From: Artocarpus heterophyllus
Lineage: Eukaryota; Streptophyta; Magnoliopsida; Rosales; Moraceae
DNA length: 64,000 bases
Reading direction: 5' to 3'
Assembly (NCBI GenBank): GCA_025403435.1
Contig: CM046354.1
Location: 19,160,424-19,224,423, forward strand
Positions 35,035-46,690 of this stretch are shown in pieces (the first letter of the stretch is position 1; each line of letters begins with the position of its first letter). The translations under genes were made by a program, and so were the position numbers. The notes below the pieces were generated by a model. The model did no database searches. It saw nothing but the letters and a program-made list of their open reading frames with translations, and was not told the origin of the DNA.

Positions 35035-36041
35035 GTGTGGCGAACCAGCTGCAGAAAGCATCTTTTCTGATTTCTCCTTGCCACTAACTAGGGCCGACAA
35101 TTTCGGATATGACACGATAAAACGATACAAAAACAACACGAGATAAACGAGTTTAGACTGTACGTTTCTTAATTGGGTCATAAATGAGTTGGCACGAATA
35201 ACACGAAAATAAATGAGCTGGATTCGTGCTAATACGCTTAACACACTTTAACTCGCTTAATTAAACAAGTCGTAAATATGTCAATAGGCATGACACGACC
35301 CGTCTATTTATAACATATTTAAACTTAAAAATAAAAATATTTAAAATATTTGTAGTAGGTTAGTATTAATTAGATATTGTGTTTTTGTTAATTTTCTTTA
35401 TTGTTTTTTTTAATTTTGTTTAATTTTTTATTTTTTTAATTTTTAGTTAACTGGGTCATAAACGTGTCATATACGTATTGTTATTGTGTCAACCCGTTAC
35501 GGCACGTTTAATAACCGTGTTAATCATGTCGTGCGGTGCTACCGTGTCATAGGCGTGTCGTGTTCGTGTTTGTATTTCTGTCACGTTTATTAATCGTGTT
35601 GTGTTTGTTTCAAGTTAAATATGTCGTGCTGTAAACGTGTCGACACAAACACGTTTATTGCCATCCCTACTACTAACCGAGGAACCCATGGAAGAACCTG
35701 ATATGATTAACTTGGGAACGATCTGCGGGGAAGACAAGAGCAAACCTTATAGTGGTCTTGGTGAGGATGGCGAGGAAGATGTTGATACCTCCATTGATTT
35801 CGGGGATTGACTCTATTTTTCTCGTGGACAAAAAGAAATAGACATTTCCAAGCATATAAGAGACTTGGTGCATTTGGAGATTAACATCAACGCAACTTGT
35901 GATCCTAACTGCAAAGGTGTGTGTTACCAATGCGGTGCAAATTTGAACACTAGCAGATGCAGTTGTAGCAATCAGGAGGTGAAAAAGAGCCCTTATGGCG
36001 CTCTTGGAGATTTAAAGCAGAAAATGCAGGCAAAGCAATGA
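35035..36041 (+). pseudogene. DUF177/YceD-like gene fragment split by a hAT insertion
   Basis: After an AG acceptor at 35033-35034 the frame reads CGEPAAESIFSDFSLPLT. It is interrupted by the hAT element at 35089-35669 and resumes in the same frame with TEEPMEEPDMINLGTICGED. It ends after the cysteine-rich segment CDPNCKGVCYQCGANLNTSR and KSPYGALGDLKQ. These are hallmarks of plant DUF177 (YceD-like) proteins, plastid-targeted relatives of bacterial YceD that have been linked to 23S rRNA accumulation. A TGA at 35808-35810 stops the frame before LYF, where relatives have arginine or glutamine. No upstream exons (transit peptide and first half of the domain) were found. Insertion plus nonsense make this a non-functional remnant; a working paralog probably exists elsewhere. 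Confidence 0.8.
35089..35669. mobile_element. Non-autonomous hAT-like element inserted in the DUF177 exon
   Basis: 581 bp, with inverted ends TAGGGCCGACAA and TTGCCATCCCTA. The flanking 8-bp sequences CCACTAAC (35081-35088) and CTACTAAC (35670-35677) match at 7 of 8 positions, as in a slightly mutated hAT duplication. Subterminal regions are rich in ACACGA/TCGTGT motifs, shared with the element at 9736-10789. No transposase is encoded. Removing the element and one duplication restores the host reading frame, which confirms the borders. Confidence 0.8.
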
Positions 36042-38410
36042 AGTTTTACATTACAAACACAGTCACTTCTCATTTTTCGAATTGTTCTCAAACAGTTGTG
36101 GTTAAAGAGAACAGTCGGCACAAAGCCATGACCAAGAGTAACCTGCTAAATATTCTCTTTGTTTGCTCCTAGCGTCGCATTCAAGGCAAAAATTGCATTG
36201 TGCTTGGAGAACTAAATCGACAAAAGATGAGCATAACTGACTGCAGATTGTGCTTTATGTATGGCGATAGCTCTGATGGTCTTTCCATTGTCACTATGTC
36301 AAAAACGGGAGTTTCTAATTAGGCAACCACTGTCATGTGTTTTTTCTTTTTTTTTTTTTGAGGAAACCCATGTGTTTTATTAAAATTTGATATTTCACAT
36401 TATGTTTTCAGAAGAAATCGTGTAAAAACCTCCCCTCTCGGTGGATGTGTTATGCGGCACCCCCCCAAAAGTTTTCCTAAGTAGGGAAAAATAGCGTTGT
36501 TAAGGTGTATCCAAACAAATAAGCTTAACATAACTTAAAAAATAATAATAATTATTATTATTATTATTTTCATAAATATCCCTAAATTATGTACCATATT
36601 TTACTTCACCTTTTGATTTTGTAAAACCAATCAAAATGCCTATTGATTTATAGAAAATTACTCAAAATGTCTATTCTGTCTAATTCAGCCTATAAATTTA
36701 GCGATTTTGTTGATGGGGCGAAATGTTAAAAGTTTTTTTATTTGATAAATGAATATTACAAGTGACTTTTTTTACAATTCCACAACACTTTTCGTGGAAT
36801 GTCATTCAGCACTTGCGTGCACTACACGCGCGTGTACGGCAAAATGAAGAGACCTACTGGTGCCAGTTTTGGCGAGAGGATTTGTTACTTTCACATATTT
36901 TGAGGCAAGGGCTATATGGAATGTAATGTTTTGTAGGAGGATTGTTTTGTCAAATTTTGAAAGCAACTTGAGGACAACAAAGTAATTGGAATGGTTTGTT
37001 GGAGGGCTAAAAAGTAAATTTAAGAGTGAAAATAATATTTAAATGCATCTGAAATCGTAACAAAATAAAAGATCTGTGTAACGTGTTAGCAGAGAAGAGA
37101 ACCAATAACTTGTGTCGTAAGAGGTGAAATTTGTACAGTGTGAAGATATAATTTAGTCTTTTGTGGTGCATAATATCGTTTTACTCAAACTTGTCATCCC
37201 TATACTTGAGAGATTTGAATTATTTTTTACCCCTTAATATATTATAATGTTAATTTTTATAATCATATTTAATGGTACATATTTGCTTCTTCTTTTTTTT
37301 TCTATAGAATGTAAGTTTCATACATGGTTAGGTTGTTAAAATCCGATGTTAGTGTCTCTAATCCTTTAACTTCAAGAACATCCGATGATATAATAATTGT
37401 GGAATTTTTGTCTTTCAAAAGATGTGATCTCATATTTTCTTGCTATGAAGACATATACAAATGTGATTTATGAAAAAAAAAAAAACTTCAGGACTTTTAT
37501 GTTTCTGGTAAGCCATGTCAATGGTGGGTAAGCAGATTTATTTTTAGTAGAATTTATTGAGTATCTTGTATTAAAATGTTAACAAAATATAGGAATCCAT
37601 AGCGTAGAGGGCAATGAAGTTTTAACATACTAAGTCTCAAAATTGGAAAAAATAAAGTTTTAAAAAAGTCCTAAATAATTTAGGTTCTTAGAGAACATAA
37701 TATATATCAAGGAGAAAGATTTATTAGTTTCCAAAGTGAATCCCCATGAGCCTACTTTTTAAAATATTGTGTTAAGGAAGTATGAGTTGAGTAAAACTTT
37801 TAGTTCAAATACTATAACAATTGAGAGCTCTATATCGTAGTCTTTTTTTTTTTTTTTGATATTATAGCATATTAAATTTTACATTATAGCAAACAAAAGT
37901 TTTAGTTTGAATTGAATAGCTAAACACGCTAGCTACTAGTCTTAATATAACAGTGGGTTTTAAAAAACCAAAACAGCAAATCTATCCTTAAAAAAAAAAA
38001 AAAAACATGTTGTTGTTGTTGTTGGAAACTTTATTATTCATGAAATGGCCAACATTCGTTTTAATTAACTGCTGTTAGATGAGATAATCAATCTACATTA
38101 TTTACAGAACTACATAATCTTTTTGCTTACCTCCGATAACCATAGGTTTGGACGATGAGTTGTTGATCAATTTCTACTGGGCATCAGAGGAAGCTTAATT
38201 GCCTATTTTATTAGATTACGTAATTTTCTTTTTTCCTTTTTTTTTCCTTGTGGTTTGATTTATGTGTAAGATTTTTATTATATACATCAGAGAGGATAAA
38301 GAGGACGGGAAGACAATGGGTTTTAGTTTTGAGAAACTTTCATAAATACTATCTTTTGAAAAATATTTTATAAATGTCATATATATTTAAGTGTAATGTA
38401 ACTTAAAATA
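36042..38410. other. 3' flank of the DUF177 remnant and intergenic DNA
   Basis: The first 300 bp resemble a 3' UTR. The remainder is AT-rich with several poly-T and poly-A runs (near 36344, 37474, 37842 and 37989). I recognise no gene or bounded repeat. Confidence 0.5.
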
Positions 38411-38717
38411 ATATGATACAACTTTTTTTTTTAATTTGACATAAATAAACACATTTTTAAGGACATTTTTGCGTTAAAAGTCTTCAACCTTCAAAATCTT
38501 TGGTCCTTAAGACCCTATTTTGAAAATTTGGTGCTTAAGACCCTATTTTTAAACTTTAAAATCTTTGGTGCTTAAGACCCTATTTTCAAAATATGGTATA
38601 ACTTTTTTTTTTTTTAAATTTAACATAAATAAACACATTTTTAAGGACATTTTTGCGTTATAAGTCTTCAAACTTCAAAATCTTTGGTGCTTAAGACCCT
38701 ATTTTGAAAATTTGGAC
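38411..38717. repeat. 184-bp tandem duplication with nested GGTGCTTAAGACCCTATTTT motif
   Basis: The block ATAAATAAACACATTTTTAA begins at 38441 and again at 38625. Between and after these, a shorter motif (CTTTGGTGCTTAAGACCC) occurs four times. It is a nested direct repeat with no open reading frame. Confidence 0.75.
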
Positions 38718-39054
38718 GCTTAGGTCCAAACTATTAATCTATCGGCACTTCATTCACATTTTAAAAATTATAACTTTACCACTTAAAATCAGATGCAACC
38801 AAATATTTAATGCTTAGCATATAGTAAGAAATTTAATTATTTGTTTTGCTGACGGAAGATACGCCAGAATATAGCAAGAAGTTTCTGAACACATTATTAA
38901 AAAGTGCTAATATGAATTAAAGACCCCTCAACCAAAAAAAAAAAGAATCATAGACTTGCAGAATATCTATACAAAATTCACAAAAAGAAAGACAGAAATA
39001 AAAGAAAAGCATGTCTGGATATAATCATGAAACTATAAATTGGACTCCCAATCT
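38718..39054. other. Intergenic DNA
   Basis: AT-rich DNA preceding the F-box gene fragment. I see nothing in it. Confidence 0.5.
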
Positions 39055-39690
39055 TTACCTTTGATTGCTTGCTGGTCTCATTCCTTGCAAAGCTACGAGA
39101 CTTGGTCGATATTCGTGTCGATTTATGTTCATCGTTGGCAGAAGGCTTATTTCCTTAATCCTCCCCATTTTCGCGTTGCAGCAGACATTTGTTCTCTCTT
39201 TGAATCGAAACCACAAGTCATCGGATCTACCTTCCACAGGAAGAAGATTCTCCTTTGCGTAGTCATTCTCTTCTCAGAATTTCAAAGGAACAATGATTTT
39301 GCTATTCTTGCGCTTTTTCAGCACCAAGACGCGAGGCTCTTTATCTATTATATCAGCAACAGAAACGCAATCATCCCACAAGAACAAATAGGCCTCGGAT
39401 GACTCTGGGAAGGATCTTCTCGGCAAAGTGTTAGCTCTGAAACTCTCCGTCCTTATATCTAAAGAAAGAACCTTTATTTCCAAATCTTGTCCATCCTTCG
39501 TGAGTCTAACACAATGAATTCTCTGATCTGTTTCGAGGTAACACCACCTTACTGGTTTCCCATTTTCTTCATCACCGCGGTGCAAGCTCAGGGCTCTCCA
39601 ATGCTCATCTCTTCCTACGCTAATGTTCTGATCAGTACGAGTGAAAAGTAGAGGGGAGAAAACGTTGGACGAATTTTGAGATAAAAATTA
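39055..39690 (-). pseudogene. F-box protein gene fragment (C-terminal part only)
   Basis: The minus-strand frame reads NISVGRDEHWRALSLHRGDE, then YLFLWDDCVSVADI and, at the end, DDLWFRF..EYRPSLVALQGMRP. It aligns with the C-terminal half of the two F-box copies at 40543 and 43069. The F-box half is missing. One in-frame TGA (39274-39276) follows VPLKF, after which the same frame continues to a TAA at 39055. Homology begins abruptly at the SVGRDEHW segment, so the copy is truncated. Similarity to the other two is clearly lower than theirs to each other, so it is an older duplicate. Confidence 0.8.
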
Positions 39691-39696
39691 ATATGA

Positions 39697-40093
39697 TGGG
39701 GTGTTTGATAGAAAAAAATTAGAATGGAAAGAAAAAATTGATGGAAGAAGTGGCACGTGGATATCATCAAAATTGATCTATTTGAATATGCATGGATTTT
39801 GTGAGATAAAAGTTTGACAACAACGTAAAGAAAGTGAAGTTACCAATTTTTTTTAAAAAATAACTTAATAATATTTAGACAAAATAGTAATTGTATTAAT
39901 AGTAGTTTTTTTATTTCTTTGGTTTTTCTTGCAGTATCAAATAAGAGAAATAAAATAATTTCTTTCGACTTTCATATACTAAACAAGAAAAGAGAAAATT
40001 AAAATCTTTTATTTCCTTAAAGTTTTTTTTCCTATCATAGCTTTCTCTTCTCTCCTTTTTTTTTTTTTTTTTTCCTTCTTACCAAACGGAGCA
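39697..40093. mobile_element. MITE-like element between F-box copies
   Basis: Imperfect inverted ends (GGGGTGTTTGATA near 39699 and TACCAAACGGAGC near 40079) enclose about 390 bp of non-coding AT-rich DNA. The right end abuts the outer border of the F-box inverted repeat. Family and target duplication are unclear. Confidence 0.4.
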
Positions 40094-41803
40094 GAAAGCT
40101 AGATAATCTATTTGCTTGTACAATCTCTTGTTGTTCTACTTCTTTGGAGCGCTTCTTGAAGTTCAATATGGTTAAATTAAACTCTCCTTCTCTTTCGATC
40201 TATTTAGCCGTATAGTTTCTTAACCTTCTTGTTCATCTCATTTTCTAAAATTCCTTTCTGACAGAATAAGACTCTACCATTCTTTTTGGCCTTCGATCAT
40301 CTTCCAAATTCTGTTTTTGCACTTTGGCTAAGTCTCTTTCCGAGTCCGAGTCAAGAAAGATCCGGAAACGGTAGGAATCGTTGCTGTTTGTGGTTCGTTC
40401 TTTAAATTAGCTCGTCTGTTTGTTTATCTTTTCATATCTTTCTTGATTTAGTTTCTTTTCAATCTTGCCCTTCTTTAAGTTGCTTCTTTTCACTGATGAG
40501 AAATTCTGATCTTCTTCTCTGTTTTTGCTCTATCAAAGAAAGATGGATTCAAATATGGAAAGTCCTCCCCAGCTTTCCTTCGATTCAATCACCGAGATAC
40601 TGAGTTGGTTGCCAGTAGAATCTTTGCTGAGATTCAAGCGCGTCTGCAGGCAATGGTATACTTTGATTCAAGACCCCTACTTCATTGCCATCCGCAGTCG
40701 TCGAGCCACTCCTGTGCTTCTGCCTTATACTCTCAACAACGTCGACGGGACATTTTATTCACCCCAGTCTTTCGCTGGATTAGTGTTGGAGAAAATCACA
40801 AGCGAAAAGTACCAAATCAGGAACCCGGCCAATAGTCAAGCACTCAATTTGCCTGATCCACGTCGTAACACCTTTTTGATGGGGGCCGCTTTTGATTCCC
40901 GGACTAGTGAGTGTCAATTGGTCGCCGGATATTACATGAATAGGCATTCTTCAATGGAGTTAATTTGGGAGATATTTAGCGTTGGCAGAGACGAGCATTG
41001 GAGGCCAGCCCTGAAACTCGGCCTCAGTGAAGACCAAGAACATCGGCAACCAGGAAGGTGGTTTACGGCGAAATCAGATTTGAGCCTTCATTGCCTTAGA
41101 ATTCAGAGGGTTAGGGAAGGAGTTTGGGATTTAGAGGTTGTTTCTTCTGATATATGGACTGAGAGTTCTAATTCTTATACCTTCCCTTAAGGCGTCTTCT
41201 CATACTCTACAAGGGGTTTTTTGTTCTTCACGTGGGATAAATGTGTCTGTGTTGGTGATGCAAGAGATGAAGAGCTTCATGTCTTGGTAGTAAGAAAACA
41301 CAAGGAGAAGCATGCATGGAATGATAGCAAAATGACTATTCCTTTGAGATTCTTGGAAGAGATTGGCTACGCCATCAATGGAAGACTTGTTTATGTGGAA
41401 GCTGATCTATGGCTTTACTATGATGATAATGTCACAGTTTGTTGCGACATGAAAACGGGGAGAATTAAGAAAAGAATACTTCGCTATGGATATGAATTTT
41501 GCCCAAGTCTCGTGTTCTTGAGAGGAATGAGACCAGAAGATCAAAACCAAGTTTAAAGCTTGGATTCAAACATATATTTTAGTTACATATGATCAATATT
41601 TTTCTTTTCTTTTTCTTGATCAGGAGTTTTATATAGATTCTTGTTTACAATATACACTCTTATGCCTGTCAGTCTATGATTCGTATTTTTTTTATTGAGG
41701 GATGTTTGAGATTCATTTGAGCACTTTTTTAATAAAGTGCTTGGAAACTTCTATATTTTAAGGTTTTGGTGTATCTTTTATTGGTAAGCAAATGAAATTC
41801 TTT
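40094..41803. repeat. Inverted repeat, left arm (about 1.7 kb, F-box copy plus flanks)
   Basis: The whole segment, from about 450 bp upstream of the F-box ATG to about 250 bp past the stop, is the reverse complement of 42822-44538, with a few percent divergence. The spacer is about 1 kb. Confidence 0.9.
40543..41556 (+). pseudogene. F-box protein gene copy with premature stop
   Basis: The ATG at 40543 opens a frame with an F-box near residues 11-50 (FDSITEILSWLPVESLLRFK), followed by an F-box-associated region. The frame ends at a TAA (41188-41190) after NSYTFP, where the intact minus-strand copy has CAA. Beyond it the same frame continues with GVFSYSTRGFLFF to a stop at 41554-41556. It also lacks nine bases (three residues, T-F-D) present in the other copy near DDLWLYY. 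A truncated 215-residue product retaining the F-box could still be made, so residual activity (SKP1 binding without the target-recognition half) cannot be excluded. Confidence 0.85.
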
Positions 41804-42821
41804 TAATTATTTTTTTATTTTATCTTTTTGTTTTTTGAAATTACTAAGATATCCTTTGAATTTGAAAATTTTATTTTAATTTTGTTCCTCATAAACTTTG
41901 TTGACAGAAAGAACAAGAAAAAAAGACAAAATGAATGGATAAATTGCCACGTTAGTCCTTAACTTTTTATAAAAAATGTGATTTTAGTCCTCAATCTTTT
42001 ATTTCTAATTTATTAATCCCAAACATGGAAAAATAAATGCGACAATCACAATGAAACGACATGAACACAATAGAGAAAATAGGAAAAAAAAAATAACACT
42101 ACATAAATAAATGAAAACAACATAAAAATTGAAAACCACGAGCAACCAACAAATCATGGAAACTCAAAAACGGCAACAATAAAAAATGCAGCAAGAACTT
42201 TCAAAACGACAAGTACTAAAATTGTCAGAAATGAAACATAACGTCCTCAAAACGATTAGTGCAACCAACAAAAACAACAACAATGAGAAAAAAAACGACA
42301 ACATGTGTCTACAAAACCACGTATGACACGTAAACGACAGCCACGAAAGGTTTCAAGAAACTTAACAAGAAAGAGGACTTTAAAACTACGACAAACAAAA
42401 AAATGACATAAAATATAACGAGTTGGAGAACGATTCAAATGCTTCTAGAAAACAACAAGAAATAGAAAAAAGGACGGAAAATACCAGATAAGAATTGTAA
42501 AGAAAAAGACTTGCGATATTTTGAAAAGGTTTAAAAGAAAAAGATATCAATAGAAATGACAATTGCCAAAGAGAATGATAATATATCAAAAAACGACATA
42601 CAACCAAAAAACCAAAAGCTACAGGTAAAAGACATAAAATATAAAACGACAAAAAATAGACTGGGTACCCAAGACAAGAAAGATTTACAAAACGACAACG
42701 AGAAGAAAACTTAATCACCCATAAGCATTTACAAAATTGTAATTCGCTGGTTCATAGCACTTCTTAAACACAAATTTGCTCAAATATTATTTATGGACAA
42801 CAATAACATAAAAAAAAAAAT
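41804..42821. other. Spacer of the F-box inverted repeat
   Basis: About 1 kb, A-rich on the plus strand, with many short AAAACGACA-type motifs from about 42040 to 42720. The minus-strand open frames here are hydrophobic by composition and have no domain. It could be an old repeat insertion, but I cannot identify it. Confidence 0.5.
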
Positions 42822-44538
42822 CAAGAATTTCATTTGCTTTCCAATAAAAGATACACCAAAACCTTAAAATATAGAAGTTTCCAAGCACTTTATTAAAAAA
42901 GTGCTCAAATGAATCTCAAACATCCCTCAATAAAAAAAATACGAATCATAGACTGACAGGCATAAGAGTGTATATTGTAAACAAGAATCTATATAAAACT
43001 CCTGATCAAGAAAAAGAAAAGAAAAATATTGATCATATGTAACTAAAATATATGTTTGAATCCAAGCTTTAAACTTGGTTTTGATCTTCTGGTCTCATTC
43101 CTCTCAAGAACACGCGACTTGGGCGAAATTCATATCCATAGCGAAGTATTCTTTTCTTAATTGTCCCCGTTTTCATGTCGCAACAAACTGTGACATTATC
43201 ATCATAGTAAAGCCATAGATCATCAAATGTAGCTTCCACATAAACAAGTCTTCCATTGATGGCGTAGCCAATCTCTTCCAAGAATCTCAAAAGAATAGCG
43301 ATTTTGCTATCATTCCATGTATACTTCTCCTTGTGTTTGCTTACTACCAAGACATGAAGCTCTTCATCTCTTGCATCACCAACAGAGACACATTTATCCC
43401 ACATGAAGAACAAAAAAGCCCTTGTAGAGTATGAGAAAACGCCTTGAGGGAAGGTATAAGAATTAGAACTCTCAGTCCATATATCAAAAGAAACAACCTC
43501 TAAATCCCAAACTCCTTCCCTAACCCTCTGAATTCTAAGGCAATGAAGGCTCAAATCTGATTTCGCCGTAAACCACCTTCCTGGTTGCCGCTGTTCTTGG
43601 TCTTCACTGTGGCCGAGTTTCAGGGCTGGTCTCCAATGCTTGTCTCTGCCAACGCTAAATATCTCCCAAATTAACTCCATTGAAGGTTGCCTATTCACGT
43701 AATATCCGACGACCAATTTACACTCACTAGTCCGGGAATCAAAAGCAGCCCCCATCAAAAAGGTGTTACGACGTGGATCAGGCAAATTGAGTGCTTGACG
43801 AGTGGCCGGGTTCCTGATTTGGTACTTTTCGCTTGTGATTTTCTCCAACACTAATCCAGCGAAAGACGGGGGTGAATAAAATGTCCCGTCGACATTGTTG
43901 AGAGTATAAGGCAGAAGCACAGGAGTGGCTCGACTACTGCGGATGGCAATGAAGTAGGGGTCTTGAATCAAAGTATACCATTGCCTGCAGACGCGCTTGA
44001 ATCTCAGCAAAGATTCTACTGGCAACCAACTCAGTATCTCGGTGATTGAATCGAAGGGAAGCTGGGGAAGACTTTCCATATTTGAATCCATCTTTCTTTG
44101 ATAGAGCAAAAACAGAGAAGAAGATCAGAATTTCTCATCAGTGAAAAGAAGCAACTTAAAGACGAACAAGATTGACAAGAAACTATATCAAGAAAGATAC
44201 GAAAAGATAAATAACAGACGAGCTAATTTAAAGAACTAACCACAAACAGCAACGATTCCTACCGTTTCAGGATCTTTCTTGACTCGGACTCGGAAAGTGA
44301 CTTAGCCAAAGTGCAAAAACAGAATTTGGAAGATGATCGAAGGCCAAAAAGAATGGTAGAGTCTTATTCTGTCAGAAAGGAATTTTAGAAAATGGGACGA
44401 ACAAGAAGGTTAAGAAACTATACGGCTAAATAGATCGAAAGAGAAGGAGAGTTTAATTTAACCATATTGAACTTCAACAAGCGCTCAAAAGAAGTAGAAC
44501 AACAAGAGATTGTACAAGCAAATAGATTTTATAGCTTT
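42822..44538. repeat. Inverted repeat, right arm (about 1.7 kb, intact F-box copy plus flanks)
   Basis: Reverse complement of 40094-41803. The outer border lies near 44538, where the flanking sequences stop matching. The inner border is near 42822 (AAGAATTTCATTTGCTT pairing with AAGCAAATGAAATTCTT). Confidence 0.9.
43069..44091 (-). CDS. F-box protein with F-box-associated region, intact copy
   Basis: A single-exon 340-residue ORF starting MDSNMESLPQLPFDSITEIL. The F-box (about 11-52) contains LPFDSITEILSWLPVESLLR and CRQWYTLIQDPYFIAIR. The rest resembles the F-box-associated domains of the large plant F-box families (RNPATRQALNLPDP, SMELIWEIFSVG, WDLEVVSFDIWT). Such proteins bind SKP1 through the F-box and present substrates to an SCF ubiquitin ligase; the substrate here is unknown. 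The start was chosen because it is the first ATG and the F-box begins ten residues later. The gene faces its damaged twin tail to tail. Expression is unproven. Confidence 0.85.
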   Translation of the reverse strand: MDSNMESLPQLPFDSITEILSWLPVESLLRFKRVCRQWYTLIQDPYFIAIRSSRATPVLLPYTLNNVDGTFYSPPSFAGLVLEKITSEKYQIRNPATRQALNLPDPRRNTFLMGAAFDSRTSECKLVVGYYVNRQPSMELIWEIFSVGRDKHWRPALKLGHSEDQEQRQPGRWFTAKSDLSLHCLRIQRVREGVWDLEVVSFDIWTESSNSYTFPQGVFSYSTRAFLFFMWDKCVSVGDARDEELHVLVVSKHKEKYTWNDSKIAILLRFLEEIGYAINGRLVYVEATFDDLWLYYDDNVTVCCDMKTGTIKKRILRYGYEFRPSRVFLRGMRPEDQNQV

Positions 44539-46085
44539 CAAGTCCCAATCCACTGTAAATATATTCACCGTGGTCCGTAGTATATCATAGAAGAAAAAGA
44601 AATAAATCATGTTTTTGTTTGGCACAAACATAGTTCGAAGTTGTAAAGTACTCATTGGAAGATACTAGTAATATGTAATATGAATCTTTAAGCATATATA
44701 CCACATGAGAGCGGAGCTAAGATGAGGTGAGGTGCAGGGCCCATGGCCCTTTGAAGAATTTGCCCATGCCCCTGTAAGCCTAATAATCCTTTAAAAAATT
44801 TGTCCACTCAAAATTGTGAACAATTTTTATCCGTTATACATCCGCCATAGTTTTTTTTTTTTACAATATATACAATAATTTTATTAAAGACTTAAAATAT
44901 CCCTATGTTTAATTTTTAAATACACATATTTCAAGCTTAAATTTCAAATAAATAAAAAATCGACTAATTTTTATATAAATTTATTTTTATAATTTTTTGG
45001 TCACTAAACTTTTAAATTTGAATTAAACTCTACTTAAAAAACATACTCTTAATTATAAAGTAAATAATCCAATCGTTGTAAAGGATACATTTGGTACTTT
45101 TGGTTAATTTCTCATTTGTAGATGGGAGCCCACCTTAGTTAACTTATAAATGTCAAAGTAAACACAATAATTTTTTATCTTAAAGAGTTAAGATAAATAA
45201 ATTTGTATGCATGTATGGTAATGGCTGCATGTATAGCAAAAGTATGTCAGTTCTGCATGTATAGCCATTACCATTACCACAAAATGTTACTGTAAGTAAG
45301 CATGTATGTATGTATGTATGTATGTATTTATGCATGGCTAGTTCTATGATGGAGACAATAAAATTCCCCATTGACGGGGTATAACTTGAACCATTAGATT
45401 TAAATCGGATAGTAGAAAATAACAGGAGGAAATCATGCCAAAAGCTTTGAATCTTTGATGCCAAAATGAAAAAGATTTCCTAATTATTGACGACGAACTT
45501 TTCCCCCATAGATTGTGTTTCCTCACCGATGATGGACTTTGGCCCCTATGTGTTGTGCTTCCTCATCACGACCTTGCTTGGTCCGAGTGCCACGAGTCCC
45601 TCCTCATCGCGACCGTCATCGACGACTCCATCAAGCTTTTGCGTCAGCAAGATTGGGGACAAAAGGAGTGGACCAAAGACAGGAGGTAGGAGATGACAAA
45701 GGTATTTTTTTTTTCTTAATTGTTATATTTAAGCAATTTCAAGTATTTTTTGAGTTACTTTTTTAGATGTGAGAAGTTAAAATCATCATATAGAACTGTA
45801 ATAAAAAAGTACTGTTTGAACTTTGAAGATGTTCTAAATTATGATGTAAAACATATTATCTACTATAAAAGTTAGATTTATTATAAACTGTGTTAAAAAG
45901 ATATTCTCAAAAGGAAAACAACAACCTAGTAGTTAGGATGTGTATCTTATATAAGATTATTAACAATTTAGTGAATTGAGAAATCTTAATAGTTTTATTG
46001 AACTGTTATTTCTCAGAAAAGGGCCTTTTCTTCTTTAAAATAAATTTAATTGAATATTTTTTACTTCTAACTAAAGTTTTAAGGG
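44539..46085. other. Intergenic DNA with hAT-end-like fragment and GTAT microsatellite
   Basis: At about 44709-44870, GAGCGGAGCTAAGATG with a following GGGCCCATGGCCC resembles the end of a common plant hAT non-autonomous family. A GTAT microsatellite lies at about 45302-45328. A less AT-rich patch at 45490-45700 is open in two frames but has no recognisable domain. Confidence 0.45.
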
Positions 46086-46330
46086 TTAATGAGACAATTA
46101 GCCCAATTACATTTATTGAATTAAAATATGACTCTAATTTGTAAAAATTCTACAAATGTCTCATAATGATATCGTTAAAATTATTTATATGTAATTATAT
46201 AGTACAATATGTAATATCATTAAGATAATTACTATATCATTAAGGACACTTTTAAGATACTTTGAATATTATGTTAGATTTTAATTTCATAACAATAATT
46301 TAGGCACGTATTTTAATTTTTTCAAGTTTT
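46086..46330. repeat. Dispersed AT-rich repeat, copy 2 (copy 1 at 16971-17214)
   Basis: Direct-orientation match to 16971-17214, including the identical stretch TTATTTATATGTAATTATAT. Differences are scattered single bases. Confidence 0.7.
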
Positions 46331-46549
46331 TTAATTTTTCTTCTAACTAGAAAGCCCAATATTAAAAAAGGCCCCAGCATTGCTCAGGAAGCCAAATAAC
46401 ATATTTGAGTTAAGAATTAGTAAATAATGTTATATATTTTTAAATTGTGTACTAAATAGCACATCATTAGAAATTGAGAACAAAAACCTTAAAACACCTT
46501 TACCTTATTATTTTCTCCATCCCTCTCCCTTCCTCGTGCGGTACTAACA

Positions 46550-46690
46550 GTGACTGAAAAATACAATATTTATGTGTTAATATTGTATTTTCAAATAATA
46601 AAAAAATTTACCGACGACGTATCCAATCATCACCAACATCGACGATGCTAACAGTGGCTTGGAAATATTGTATTAATATGTAAATATTAT
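46550..46690. repeat. Degenerate repeat array, left part (interrupted by copia-2)
   Basis: It contains the motif AAATTTACCGACGACG and GAAATATTGTATTAATATG. The same motifs recur many times at 51710-52330 on the other side of copia-2, so the element inserted into this array. Confidence 0.65.

Noticed and set aside
42256..42718. Hydrophobic minus-strand open frames that look like membrane proteins
   Set aside because: Poly-F/L/C composition results from an A-rich plus strand; there is no start context, no conserved segment, and the frames overlap.
45490..45766. Possible short gene in a GC-richer patch
   Set aside because: Two overlapping frames are open with equal plausibility, both biased to Ser, Thr and Pro, with no domain recognised.
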